Assembly (NCBI RefSeq): GCF_017876155.1
Contig: NZ_JAGINP010000005.1
Span: 248,001-312,000 of the forward strand
Reading direction: 5' to 3'
Source of the DNA: Azospirillum rugosum
GTDB lineage: Bacteria; Pseudomonadota; Alphaproteobacteria; Azospirillales; Azospirillaceae
DNA: 64,000 bases
The notes under the pieces are model-generated. The model did no database searches. It saw only the letters and a program-made list of their open reading frames with translations, and was not told where the DNA came from. How positions within the stretch are numbered: position 1 is the first letter of the stretch; every line of letters starts with the position of its first letter. Positions 17,868 through 26,357 of this stretch are shown here, piece after piece. A program made the translations under genes and the position numbers.

Positions 17868-18452
17868 ATGCCGAGAGAGCAGTTGCGTTATGACCGCATG
17901 GTCGAGGCCGCCCTGCGCGGTGTCGTCCGTGACGCGCTTCGTCAAGTCACCGACCGCGGGCTCCCCGGCAATCACCACTTTTACCTGACGTTCCGCACCG
18001 CCTTTCCGGGCGTCGACATCCCGGAATATCTGGCCGCGCAGTATCCCAACGAAATGACCATCGTGATCCAGTACCAGTATTATGGGCTGGAGGCTCTGGA
18101 CGACCATTTCGAGGTGACGCTGAGCTTCAACAACGTGCACGAGCGTCTGGTCATCCCCTACGCCGCCATCACCACCTTCGCCGACCCGTCGGTGAACTTC
18201 GCGCTGCAGTTCCAGCCCGCGGCGCCGGCCGAATCGGCCGAGGTCGCCGCCCTGCCGACTCGCGAGGCGCCGGAGCGCAAGGACGGACTGCGCAAGGACG
18301 GCCCAGCCCGCGATGGCGCCAAGCCGACCATCGCCAAGCTGGCCAAGACCGACACGGCGAAGGCGGAAGCGGACAAGACCGACGGCGCCGCCCCGGCCGA
18401 GGAGCCGAAGCGCGGCGAGGTCGTGGCGCTGGACGCCTTCCGCAAGAAGTAG
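17868..18452 (+). CDS. sspB: ClpXP adaptor SspB (alphaproteobacterial type)
   Basis: A 194-residue protein that delivers ssrA-tagged substrates to ClpXP. The SspB fold covers about 10-125 (YDRMVEAALRGVVRDALRQV, FYLTFRTAFPGVDIPEYL, SFNNVHERLVIPYAAITTFADPSVNF). A low-complexity Lys/Ala/Asp-rich linker follows. The C-terminus EVVALDAFRKK matches the short ClpX-docking tail of SspB proteins. AAGGA precedes the ATG. It lies directly downstream of ssrA, so the tag gene and its adaptor are neighbours. Confidence 0.94.
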   Translation: MPREQLRYDRMVEAALRGVVRDALRQVTDRGLPGNHHFYLTFRTAFPGVDIPEYLAAQYPNEMTIVIQYQYYGLEALDDHFEVTLSFNNVHERLVIPYAAITTFADPSVNFALQFQPAAPAESAEVAALPTREAPERKDGLRKDGPARDGAKPTIAKLAKTDTAKAEADKTDGAAPAEEPKRGEVVALDAFRKK

Positions 18453-18479
18453 TTCCCACCCTACAGGACACCGCCGCCC

Positions 18480-18857
18480 ATGGCCCCGGCGCCGCTCAGC
18501 GATTTCGTGCAGATGGTGTGCGAGTCGCTGGCGCCGTTGGGCGATCTGGCGGTTCGCCGCATGTTCGGCGGCTATGGCCTCTATTGCGACGGGCTGTTCT
18601 TCGCCATCGTCGCGGACGAGGTTCTGTACTTCAAGGCTGACGACGGCAACCGCGCCGACTACGAGGCGCTGGGGCTGCGACCCTTCAAGCCCTCCGACGA
18701 CAAGCCCGTCACCCTCGCCTATTACCCACCGCCCGAATCGGCGCTGGATGAGCCGGACGAGCTGATTCGCTGGGCACGGCCGGCCTTGGCCGCCGCGGCG
18801 CGTGCCACCGCCCTGAAGGGCGCCCGCAAGAAGACGCCGGCGCGCGAGCCGGTTTGA
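18480..18857 (+). CDS. TfoX N-terminal domain protein
   Basis: A 125-residue protein made of one TfoX_N domain (VRRMFGGYGLYCDGLFFAIVADEVLYFKAD). It lacks the TfoX C-terminal domain and has a basic tail. Full-length TfoX/Sxy acts in competence regulation; the role of stand-alone N-domains is unknown. It follows sspB by 27 bases, probably in one transcript. Confidence 0.85.
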   Translation: MAPAPLSDFVQMVCESLAPLGDLAVRRMFGGYGLYCDGLFFAIVADEVLYFKADDGNRADYEALGLRPFKPSDDKPVTLAYYPPPESALDEPDELIRWARPALAAAARATALKGARKKTPAREPV

Positions 18858-18960
18858 TCACCCTCCTTTAATTGCCCTTGCCCGATTGCCGACCTCCGCC
18901 GGACGCTCCACATGGTGCGTTCGCACGGACACCGACTCGAGACAATCGAAGGCTCTTCCC

Positions 18961-19833
18961 ATGCAGAACCATCCCGCCCTGACCCCCGGCCGCGCCGCCG
19001 TCGTCACGGGGGCCGCAAGCGGTATCGGGCTCGCCGCCGCCGCCCGCTTCGCGTCGCTCGGCATGGCCGTCTGCCTCGCCGACGTCGACGCCGAGGCGCT
19101 GGGCCATGCAGCCGAGACGGTGCGCAAGGCGGCGCGCAAGCCGCAGGACGTGGTCACCGTCACCGCCGACGTCTCCCGCCTGGAGGAGGTCGAGCGGCTG
19201 AAGGACCTCGCCTACCGGACCTTCGGCGAGGTCGCGCTGCTGATGAACAACGCCGGCACGGAAGGCGGCGGCGCCCTGTTCGGCAGCACGGACCGCTGGC
19301 GGCAAATCCTGGGCGTCAACCTGTGGGGCGTCGTCCACGGCATCCAGCTCTTCGCCCCGGCGATGATCGCGCAGGGCACGCCCGCCGCCATCGTCACCAC
19401 CGGGTCCAAGCAAGGCATCACCTGCCCGCCGGGCGACACCGCCTACAACACCAGCAAGGCCGGGGTGAAGGTGGTGACCGAGGCCCTGGCGCACGAGCTG
19501 CGCAACACCGACGGCTGCCAGGTCACCGCGCATCTGCTGATTCCCGGCTTCACCTACACCGGCTTCACGCGGGCGCGCGGAGTCGCGGAGAAGCCCGCGG
19601 GCGCCTGGACGGCGGACCAGGTCGTAGATTTCATGCTGCCCGCCATGGCGGCCGGCGACTTCTACATCCTGTGCCCGGACAACGATGTGACGCGGGACAT
19701 GGACAACCGGCGCATCCAGTGGGCGGCGGAGGACATCATCCGCAATCGCCCGCCCCTGTCGCGCTGGCACCCGGACTACAAGGACGCCTTCGCCGCCTTC
19801 ATGGCCGAAGGCGGCACGCCGCCGAAGCCGTAA
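18961..19833 (+). CDS. Short-chain dehydrogenase/reductase
   Basis: A 290-residue SDR oxidoreductase. The cofactor motif TGAASGIG is at about 16-23, NNAG near 96-99 and the catalytic YNTSK near 161-165; the usual active-site Ser lies in TTGSKQG. An acidic residue after beta2 (DVDAEAL) suggests NAD(H) preference. The C-terminal part (SRWHPDYKDAFAAFMAEGG) extends beyond the core fold. The substrate is unknown. It converges on the COQ9 gene. Confidence 0.9.
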   Translation: MQNHPALTPGRAAVVTGAASGIGLAAAARFASLGMAVCLADVDAEALGHAAETVRKAARKPQDVVTVTADVSRLEEVERLKDLAYRTFGEVALLMNNAGTEGGGALFGSTDRWRQILGVNLWGVVHGIQLFAPAMIAQGTPAAIVTTGSKQGITCPPGDTAYNTSKAGVKVVTEALAHELRNTDGCQVTAHLLIPGFTYTGFTRARGVAEKPAGAWTADQVVDFMLPAMAAGDFYILCPDNDVTRDMDNRRIQWAAEDIIRNRPPLSRWHPDYKDAFAAFMAEGGTPPKP

Positions 19834-19904
19834 AGGGTCGCACCGGGGAAGGCGCGGGGCGCGCCTCCCCTCGGATGTTCTCCGCCCTCAAATGTTCTCA
19901 GCCC

Positions 19905-20621
19905 TCAGATATTCTCAGCCATGTGCGTGGTCGCACTCTCCGCGGCTTTGACGGTGCCGCTGCGCTGCCGGATCTGGCGGGCGAAGCGCATCGGGCTCGG
20001 CAGGTGGCTCAGCAGCCGGCCGGCGCGGCCCATGGCGGACATGGCCTTGCCCATGTTCATCACGTCGTCCAGGCGCCGGTCGATGAAGGCCCAGGTCTCC
20101 ACATGCCCCTCCGACCGATCGTCGAGCCAGTAGAAGGTGGCGGAGCTGAGCACCGCGCCCAGCGTCGCGCGCTTGGTGTAGTGGTTGAAGTCGGTGGCCG
20201 TGTCGCCGGCCGCGAACCACATGGCGTCCACCGTGCGGTAGAGCATCCGCAGGCCGAGGCCCAGGTTCTGCGGCATGGCGAGGTAGGCGATCAGCCGCCG
20301 CTTGGCCTCCAGATGCGGCTCCAGCACCTCGAAATGGGTGCGGATGGCCAGGGCTATGCGGTCGCGCACCTTCATGTCGGGCAGCGGGTGCTGGTCCATC
20401 TCCGCCAGCATGCGCCGGTCGGTCCAGACGCCGAAATGCTCGACCAGCTCCGGGATGCCGCCGGGGAAGGCGCGGTGCATGGTGGCCGTGTCGTAGCCGG
20501 CCATCTGCGCGCCGTCGCGCAGCGCCGTCATGCTCCACCCGTCGAAGACGATGTTGGGCAGCGTCGAGACCAGGATGTCGTCGCGCACCACATCCATGTC
20601 CAGGGCAGCGTCCATGGTCAA
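19905..20621 (-). CDS. COQ9 family protein
   Basis: A 238-residue protein with a TetR-like N-terminal helical region and the COQ9 core (FPGGIPELVEHFGVWTDRRM, FYWLDDRSEGHVETWAFIDRRLDDVM). COQ9 binds lipid and helps the COQ7 hydroxylase in ubiquinone synthesis in mitochondria; alphaproteobacterial homologues are thought to do the same. Its ATG overlaps the def stop (ATGA), so the two genes are coupled. The 3' end lies in three imperfect 17-base repeats of ATGTTCTCxGCCCTCA type (19874-19920). Confidence 0.9.
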   Translation of the reverse strand: MTMDAALDMDVVRDDILVSTLPNIVFDGWSMTALRDGAQMAGYDTATMHRAFPGGIPELVEHFGVWTDRRMLAEMDQHPLPDMKVRDRIALAIRTHFEVLEPHLEAKRRLIAYLAMPQNLGLGLRMLYRTVDAMWFAAGDTATDFNHYTKRATLGAVLSSATFYWLDDRSEGHVETWAFIDRRLDDVMNMGKAMSAMGRAGRLLSHLPSPMRFARQIRQRSGTVKAAESATTHMAENI

Positions 20622-21160
20622 TCCTCCCCCTTTTCCCGCTCCAGCGCTTCGGTCACGTGATGCGCCATCTCATTGAACGCGAGATAGCGCAGATCGGGCA
20701 TGCGGTCGATGTAAAGAATGCCGTCCAGGTGGTCGTATTCGTGCTGGATCACGCGGGCGTGGAAGCCGCTCGCCTCCCGCTCGACGGGTTCGCCCTCCAG
20801 CCCGACTCCACGGTAGCGGATGCGGGTGAAGCGCGGCACGATGCCGCGCATGCCGGGAATCGACAGGCAGCCTTCCCAGCCGTCGGCCATGGCGTCGCCG
20901 ACGGGTTCGACCACCGGATTGATCAGCACGGTCGGCGCCACCACCTCGCCGCCGGAGCGGTCGGAGGGCACGCGGAACACGATCATGCGCAGCGACTCGT
21001 GCACCTGCGGGGCCGCCAGCCCGACTCCGGGCGCGTCCATCATGGTGTCGATCATGTCGGCGGCGAGCCGCCGGATCTCCGGATCGGTCGGGTCGGGCAC
21101 GGGGTCCGCGACCATGCGGAGGACCGGATGCCCCATGCGGGCGATTTTCAGAAGGGCCAT
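20618..21160 (-). CDS. def: Peptide deformylase
   Basis: A 180-residue metalloenzyme that removes the formyl group from nascent chains. All three motifs are present: GVGLAAPQV, EGCLSIPG (metal Cys) and QHEYDHLDG (metal His pair and catalytic Glu). The short spacing and lack of a C-terminal extension fit the second def copy found in many alphaproteobacteria rather than the fmt-linked one. It is transcribed with the COQ9 gene, divergently from rpsU. Confidence 0.95.
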   Translation of the reverse strand: MALLKIARMGHPVLRMVADPVPDPTDPEIRRLAADMIDTMMDAPGVGLAAPQVHESLRMIVFRVPSDRSGGEVVAPTVLINPVVEPVGDAMADGWEGCLSIPGMRGIVPRFTRIRYRGVGLEGEPVEREASGFHARVIQHEYDHLDGILYIDRMPDLRYLAFNEMAHHVTEALEREKGED

Positions 21161-21363
21161 GGCCCATTATCTGGGAGATTCCTCCTGTCCGGCAACCATT
21201 TCGCCCCAGTCCTTCCGACGTGGAGACGGGGAAGCCGAAGACTCCGCTTCACACAGGGCGCTGTCCGTGCTAAACAATCGTCCACACAAGGGGTGCGCCC
21301 GCAAGCGCATGCCTGTTTGTTGCTTAATTGCAACTCGGCTCACTTGAAAGGGTGACGGTAAAC

Positions 21364-21567
21364 GTGCAAGTTCTGGTCCGAGACAACAACGTCGATCAGG
21401 CCCTCCGCGCGCTGAAGAAGAAGATGCAGCGCGAGGGCATTTTCCGGGAAATGAAGCTGCGCCGGAACTACGAGAAGCCCTCGGAGAAGCGCGCGCGCGA
21501 GAAGGCTGAGGCGGTGCGTCGCACCCGCAAGCTGCTCCGCAAGCGCATGGAGCGCGAGGGCTATTAA
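21364..21567 (+). CDS. rpsU: 30S ribosomal protein bS21
   Basis: A 67-residue basic protein, (M)[19 protein letters not shown] through RKRMEREGY. The GTG at 21364 gives the exact family N-terminus, and GAAAGGG lies 8-14 bases upstream. Other in-frame starts (ATG 21328, GTG 21352) would add residues not seen in the family. Confidence 0.95.
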   Translation: MQVLVRDNNVDQALRALKKKMQREGIFREMKLRRNYEKPSEKRAREKAEAVRRTRKLLRKRMEREGY

Positions 21568-21732
21568 TAGCCGAGCGCTTTTCGCGCCGGATTGACAGGC
21601 GCGCCTCGGCGCGCCGGGCACCCAAAGCGCGTTCGCGCGCCAGCCCCTCTTGTGTCTTGCGCCTGCCGCCCCGTGCTCGTTCGCGTGGGCGGTTTTGGTG
21701 CATCCGCATTTTCTCGATCAGGCGGATGGGTG

Positions 21733-22557
21733 ATGAGCGCGTCCAAGACCACCGCACGCATGTCTGTCCCGGCGCTCCGCGCCCGCAAGGGTGGCGAGCC
21801 AATCGTCTGCCTGACCGCCTACACGGCGCCCGTCGCCCGGCTGCTCGATCCGCATGTGGACCTGCTGCTGGTCGGCGACTCGCTGGGCATGGTGGTCTAC
21901 GGCTTCGACAGCACCCTGCCCGTCACGCTCGACCTGATGATCGCCCATGGCGCCGCCGTGGTGCGCGGATCGCAGCGTGCCTGCGTCGTGGTCGACCTGC
22001 CCTTCGGCAGCTACCAGGAAAGCCCGCAGGCGGCGTTCCGCAACGCCGCGCGCGTGATGGCGGAAACCGGCGCCCAGGCGGTGAAGCTGGAAGGCGGGGC
22101 CGAGATGGCCGAGACGGTGGCCTTCCTGACCAGCCGCGGCGTGCCGGTGATGGGCCATGTCGGCCTGCTGCCGCAGTCGGTCAACGCGCTTGGCGGCTAC
22201 AAGGCCGTGGGCCGCGACCCGGCGAGCGCGGAGCGCATCCGCGACGACGCCCGCGCCATCGCCGAGGCCGGCGCCTTCTCCCTGGTCATCGAGGGCACCA
22301 TGGAGTCGCTCGCCCGCCAGATCACCGAGGATGTCGCCGTTCCGACCATCGGCATCGGCGCCTCCCCCGCCTGCGACGGGCAGGTGCTGGTCTCCGACGA
22401 CATGCTGGGCCTGTTCAGCGACTTCCAGCCGAAGTTCGTGAAGCGCTACGCCCAACTGGGCGCCGCCATGGGCGAGGCCGCGGCGGCTTACGCCGCCGAG
22501 GTCAAGGCACGGACCTTCCCAGGGCCGGAGCATTGCTTCGGCGTGAAGAAGAGCTGA
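21733..22557 (+). CDS. panB: 3-methyl-2-oxobutanoate hydroxymethyltransferase
   Basis: A 274-residue enzyme that adds a hydroxymethyl group to 2-ketoisovalerate, the first committed step to pantothenate and CoA. Signature stretches are [57 protein letters not shown] and [16 protein letters not shown]. The ATG at 21733 agrees with the family start. panC is not in the window. Confidence 0.96.
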   Translation: MSASKTTARMSVPALRARKGGEPIVCLTAYTAPVARLLDPHVDLLLVGDSLGMVVYGFDSTLPVTLDLMIAHGAAVVRGSQRACVVVDLPFGSYQESPQAAFRNAARVMAETGAQAVKLEGGAEMAETVAFLTSRGVPVMGHVGLLPQSVNALGGYKAVGRDPASAERIRDDARAIAEAGAFSLVIEGTMESLARQITEDVAVPTIGIGASPACDGQVLVSDDMLGLFSDFQPKFVKRYAQLGAAMGEAAAAYAAEVKARTFPGPEHCFGVKKS

Positions 22558-22570
22558 AGCACGGCGGAAT

Positions 22571-22635
22571 TTAACCACAGAGACACGGAGACACAGAGCC
22601 TTCCGCACTCTGTGTCTCCGTGTCTCTGTGGTTAA
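22571..22635. repeat. Intergenic palindromic repeat, family R5 (perfect)
   Basis: Two 28-base arms match perfectly around a 9-base loop; the left arm begins TTAACCACAGAGACACGGAG. A diverged copy lies at 60671-60777. It sits between convergent panB and the DUF1330 gene and could end transcription in both directions. Confidence 0.9.
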
Positions 22636-22672
22636 GGTTAGCTCGTCGAACCGACGCCACCCTGCCCCACGA

Positions 22673-22960
22673 TCACGCCCCCTCCACCAGGATCATCTTG
22701 AAGTCGGCGGCGCCCTTCCGGGCTTCGCGCGCTTCGCGGTATTCGGGGCTGTCGTAGAAGGCCCTGGCCGCGGCCATGTCCGGGAACTCCAGGATCACCA
22801 CGCGGTTGGGCTGCCAACCGCCCTCCAGCACCTCCGTCTCGCCGCCGCGGGCCAGGAACCGGCCGCCGTTCTTGGTGATGGCGTTGGGGGTCAGCGCCTT
22901 GTAGCGCTCGTAGGCGGCGCTGTCGGTCACCTTCACGTCGGCGATGATGTAGGCGGGCAT
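22673..22960 (-). CDS. DUF1330 domain protein
   Basis: A 95-residue dimeric alpha-beta barrel type protein: MPAYIIADVKVTDSAAYERY, NRVVILEFPDMAAARAFYDS and a C-terminal DFKMILVEGA. The start MPAYIIAD is typical of the family. It lies 108 bases downstream of pntB on the same strand, beyond a strong terminator. Function unknown. Confidence 0.88.
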   Translation of the reverse strand: MPAYIIADVKVTDSAAYERYKALTPNAITKNGGRFLARGGETEVLEGGWQPNRVVILEFPDMAAARAFYDSPEYREAREARKGAADFKMILVEGA

Positions 22961-23004
22961 GGCGTCCTCCGGCCTCGTTCGGGTCTTCTTATCGGGGGAA
23001 AAAG

Positions 23005-23042
23005 AAAACCCCCGAGGCACCAGCATGCCTCGGGGGTTCGCA
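23005..23042 (-). terminator. Intrinsic terminator of the pnt operon
   Basis: Thirteen-base arms AACCCCCGAGGCA / TGCCTCGGGGGTT with a 6-base loop, followed on the minus strand by TTTCTTTTTCCCC. Confidence 0.88.
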
Positions 23043-23068
23043 TCACGCCAGGGTCGAAACGCCGCGGA

Positions 23069-24466
23069 TCACTCCATGGACTTCACGACCTCTTCGGTGA
23101 CCTTCTTGGCGTCGCCGAACAGCATCATGGTGTTGGGGCGGAAGAACAGCTCGTTCTCCACGCCGGCGTAGCCGGCGGCCATGCCGCGCTTGATGAAGAA
23201 CACCGTCTTGGCCTTCTCCACGTCCAGGATCGGCATGCCGTAGATCGGGCTGGCCGGGTCGGTCTTGGCCGCCGGGTTGGTCACGTCGTTGGCGCCGATC
23301 ACGAAGGCCACGTCGGCCGTGCCGAAGTCGCGGTTGATGTCCTCCAGCTCGAACACCTCGTCGTAGGGCACGTTGGCCTCGGCCAGCAGCACGTTCATGT
23401 GGCCCGGCATGCGGCCCGCGACGGGATGGATGGCGTACTTGACGTCCACGCCTTCCTTCTTCAGCAGGTCGGCCATCTCGCGCAGCGCGTGCTGCGCCTG
23501 CGCCACCGCCATGCCGTAGCCCGGCACGATGATCACCGACTGCGCGTTCTTCATGATGTAGGCCGCGTCCTCCGGCGAGCCGGCCTTCACCTGCCCGCGC
23601 TCACCGCCACCGGCGCGACCGGCCGCCGCTGCGGCGCTCTCCCCGCCGAAGCCGCCGAGGATAACGTTGAAGATCGAGCGGTTCATGCCCTTGCACATGA
23701 TGTAGGACAGGATCGCGCCCGAGGAGCCGACCAGCGCGCCGGTGATGATCAGCAGGTTGTTCTGCAGCGTGAAGCCGATGCCCGCCGCCGCCCAGCCGGA
23801 GTAGCTGTTCAGCATCGAGATCACCACCGGCATGTCCGCCCCGCCGATCGGCAGGATCAGCAGGAAGCCCAACGCCAGGGAAACGCCGACGATCAGCCAC
23901 AAGGCGGCCGAGGAATTCGACTGCACCAGCCAAAGGATGAGCAGGATGGTCAGCACGCCGAGCGCGGCGTTGAGGTGGTGCTGGAAGGGGAAGACTAGCG
24001 GCTTGCCGGTGACCAGACCTTGCAGCTTGGCGAAGGCGACGATGGAGCCGGTGAAGGTGATGGCGCCGATGGCGGTGCCGAGCGCCATCTCGACCAGCGA
24101 GCCCTTGGCGATGGCGCCGGGCACGCCGATGCCGTAGGCCTCCGGCGAGTAGAAGGCCGACAGCGCCACGAACACCGCGGCCAGACCGACCAGCGAGTGG
24201 AAGGCGGCGACCAGTTGGGGCAGCGCGGTCATCTCGATCTTCTTGGCGATGACGTAGCCGATGCCGCCGCCGATGGCGATGCCGAGCACGATCATCCAGT
24301 AGGACTGGACGATGGGCAGGGCCAGCGTGGTGAGGATGGCGATGGTCATGCCGACCATGCCGTAGAGGTTGCCCTGGCGCGAGGTCTCCGGGCTGCTGAG
24401 GCCGCGCAGCGCCATGATGAAGCAGACCGAGGCGACGAGGTAGAGAAGGGCCGACAGCGTTTCCAT
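23069..24466 (-). CDS. pntB: NAD(P) transhydrogenase subunit beta
   Basis: A 465-residue membrane subunit. About nine spans fill residues 1-260 (for example IGGGIGYVIAKKIEMTALPQLVAAFHSLVGLAAV). The C-terminal domain III binds NADP(H) (VIIVPGYGMAVAQAQHALREMADLL, HPVAGRMPGHMNVLLAEA, VIGANDVTNPAA). With PntA and PntAB it couples the proton gradient to NADPH formation. The ATG is 2 bases after the pntAB stop. Confidence 0.96.
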   Translation of the reverse strand: METLSALLYLVASVCFIMALRGLSSPETSRQGNLYGMVGMTIAILTTLALPIVQSYWMIVLGIAIGGGIGYVIAKKIEMTALPQLVAAFHSLVGLAAVFVALSAFYSPEAYGIGVPGAIAKGSLVEMALGTAIGAITFTGSIVAFAKLQGLVTGKPLVFPFQHHLNAALGVLTILLILWLVQSNSSAALWLIVGVSLALGFLLILPIGGADMPVVISMLNSYSGWAAAGIGFTLQNNLLIITGALVGSSGAILSYIMCKGMNRSIFNVILGGFGGESAAAAAGRAGGGERGQVKAGSPEDAAYIMKNAQSVIIVPGYGMAVAQAQHALREMADLLKKEGVDVKYAIHPVAGRMPGHMNVLLAEANVPYDEVFELEDINRDFGTADVAFVIGANDVTNPAAKTDPASPIYGMPILDVEKAKTVFFIKRGMAAGYAGVENELFFRPNTMMLFGDAKKVTEEVVKSME

Positions 24467-24468
24467 GG

Positions 24469-24888
24469 TTACTTGCCCTTCTTCTTGAACATGGAGAGCA
24501 TGCGCTGGGTGACCAGGAAGCCGCCGAAGATGTTGACGCTGGCCAGGATGACGGCGAGGAAGCCCATGATCTTGGAGAAGCCGAATCCGGCGGGTCCGGC
24601 GGCGATCAGCGCGCCGACGATGATCACCGAGGACACGGCGTTGGTCACCGCCATCAGCGGCGAGTGCAGCGCCGGCGTCACCCGCCACACCACGTAGTAG
24701 CCCACGAAGCAGGCCAGCACGAGCACCGTCAGGCCGGTGATGAAGAAGCTGCCGTGGCTGGCGGCCTCCGCCGCGGCGGGGTGGCCGAGGGCGGCCGCCT
24801 GGGCGGCCAGCGCGTCGATCTGCTGGCTGGCCGCGGAAAGCTGCGCCTTCAGCTCGACGATGCGGTTGGACAGTTGGGTCTGGTCCAT
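24469..24888 (-). CDS. pntAB: NAD(P) transhydrogenase subunit alpha part 2
   Basis: A 139-residue membrane part of the alpha subunit, split from PntA as in Rhodospirillum and relatives. A helical N-terminus is followed by spans such as [21 protein letters not shown] and [28 protein letters not shown]. It lies between pntA (19-base gap) and pntB. Confidence 0.95.
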   Translation of the reverse strand: MDQTQLSNRIVELKAQLSAASQQIDALAAQAAALGHPAAAEAASHGSFFITGLTVLVLACFVGYYVVWRVTPALHSPLMAVTNAVSSVIIVGALIAAGPAGFGFSKIMGFLAVILASVNIFGGFLVTQRMLSMFKKKGK

Positions 24889-24907
24889 GTCTCTCTCCCT
24901 AGGGCCG

Positions 24908-26065
24908 TCAGACCGTCTGGCCGGCGAAGGCGGGGTGGACGACCTGACCGTCGCGGGTCAGCGCGATGGCCTTGACGATCTCGTCGTCCCAGTTGAGCGT
25001 GATGCCCTTCTCCTTGTCGTGCAGCGACTGGAGCAGGGCGAGCAGGTTCTTGGCGTACAAGAGCGAGGCGCTCTCGGCGATGCGGCTGGGGTAGTTGGCG
25101 TGCCCGACGATTTTGACCCCGTTCTCGGTGACAACCACCTTGCCCAACTCGGAGCCCTCGACGTTGCCGCCCTGCTCCACCGCCAGGTCGATGATCACCG
25201 AACCCGGCTTCATCGACGCCACATGCTCCCGCGTCACCAGCACCGGCGCCTTGCGGCCGGGGATCAGCGCCGTGGTGATCACAATGTCCTGCTTCTTGAT
25301 GTGCTCGGCCACGAGTGCGGCCTGCTGGCGCTTGTAGTCGTCCGACATCTCCTTGGCGTAGCCGCCGGCCGTCTCGGCCTGTTTGAACTCCTCGTTCTCC
25401 ACCGCGACGAAGCTGCCGCCGAGGCTCTGCACCTGCTCCTTCACCGCCGGGCGCACGTCGGTGGCCGAGACGATGGCGCCCAGCCGCTTGGCCGTGGCGA
25501 TGGCCTGCAGGCCGGCGACGCCGACGCCCATGATGAAAGCCTTGGCCGGCGGCACGGTGCCCGCGGCGGTCATCATCATCGGGAAGGCGCGGCCGTACTC
25601 AGAAGCCGCGTCGACCACCGCCTTGAAGCCGGCGAGGTTGGCCTGGGAGGACAGAACGTCCATGACCTGGGCGCGGGTGATGCGCGGCATGAACTCCATG
25701 GCGAAGGCGTTCACCCCGGCGGTGGCGTAGGCGGCCACATGGTCGCGGCTGTTGTACGGGTTCAGGATGGCGAGCAGCAGGGCGCCGCGCTTGAGCAGCG
25801 CCAGCTCGTCCAACTCGCCCTCGCCCGCGATCAGCGGGCGCTGAACCTTCAGCACGATGTCGGCGTCGGACAGTGCCGACGCGGCGTCCGGCGCGATGGT
25901 GGCGCCAGCGTCGGCAAAGAAGGAATCCGGCAGGTTGGAGCCCAGCCCGGCGCCGCTTTCCACGACCACGTCGAGGCCGAGGGCTTTCAGTTTCTTGACC
26001 GTCTCAGGCGACGCCGCGACGCGATGTTCCCCCGCGCGCCGCTCCCTGGGTATGGCGATTTTCAT
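24908..26065 (-). CDS. pntA: NAD(P) transhydrogenase subunit alpha part 1
   Basis: A 385-residue soluble domain I that binds NAD(H). Motifs are [20 protein letters not shown] at the start, [20 protein letters not shown] for the dinucleotide fold and [32 protein letters not shown] (mobile-loop region). First gene of the pntA-pntAB-pntB operon. Confidence 0.96.
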   Translation of the reverse strand: MKIAIPRERRAGEHRVAASPETVKKLKALGLDVVVESGAGLGSNLPDSFFADAGATIAPDAASALSDADIVLKVQRPLIAGEGELDELALLKRGALLLAILNPYNSRDHVAAYATAGVNAFAMEFMPRITRAQVMDVLSSQANLAGFKAVVDAASEYGRAFPMMMTAAGTVPPAKAFIMGVGVAGLQAIATAKRLGAIVSATDVRPAVKEQVQSLGGSFVAVENEEFKQAETAGGYAKEMSDDYKRQQAALVAEHIKKQDIVITTALIPGRKAPVLVTREHVASMKPGSVIIDLAVEQGGNVEGSELGKVVVTENGVKIVGHANYPSRIAESASLLYAKNLLALLQSLHDKEKGITLNWDDEIVKAIALTRDGQVVHPAFAGQTV

Positions 26066-26218
26066 GGTTGTTGTCTCCCCTGCCGCGAAGTGGCCGATTT
26101 CCGGGCAATCGGCTTAGACCATAGGCATGAATGCCGGATTTGTGACACGTTGTGAAGAGTCACCCGTCGATGGTATTACCAGCGGTGATAGTGCGGCGCA
26201 ACAATTCGGAAGCTGGCG

Positions 26219-26259
26219 GAATGGACGCGCGTCTTCGGACGCGCAGGGTCGCCCCATTC
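26219..26259. other. Nested hairpin with TTCG tetraloop in the pntA upstream spacer
   Basis: Inner stem GCGCGTC-TTCG-GACGCGC (26227-26244) lies inside a second inverted pair GAATGG / CCATTC (26219-26224, 26254-26259). The 292-base spacer between pntA and the peptide-binding-protein gene holds no other recognisable element. There is no T-run, so a simple intrinsic terminator is unlikely. Confidence 0.5.
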
Positions 26260-26357
26260 TCAACGCGGCGCCATCCTCCTTTCGGCGGAGGCGCTCTATA
26301 GGGCGAGCGTGGCGCGACGAACGCGACGCGGACGGGCGGGGCGCGGGCCGACTCGGC

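Noticed and set aside
26219..26259. Hairpin read as a terminator or tRNA arm
   Set aside because: There is no T-run on either strand and no other tRNA arm or CCA end nearby.
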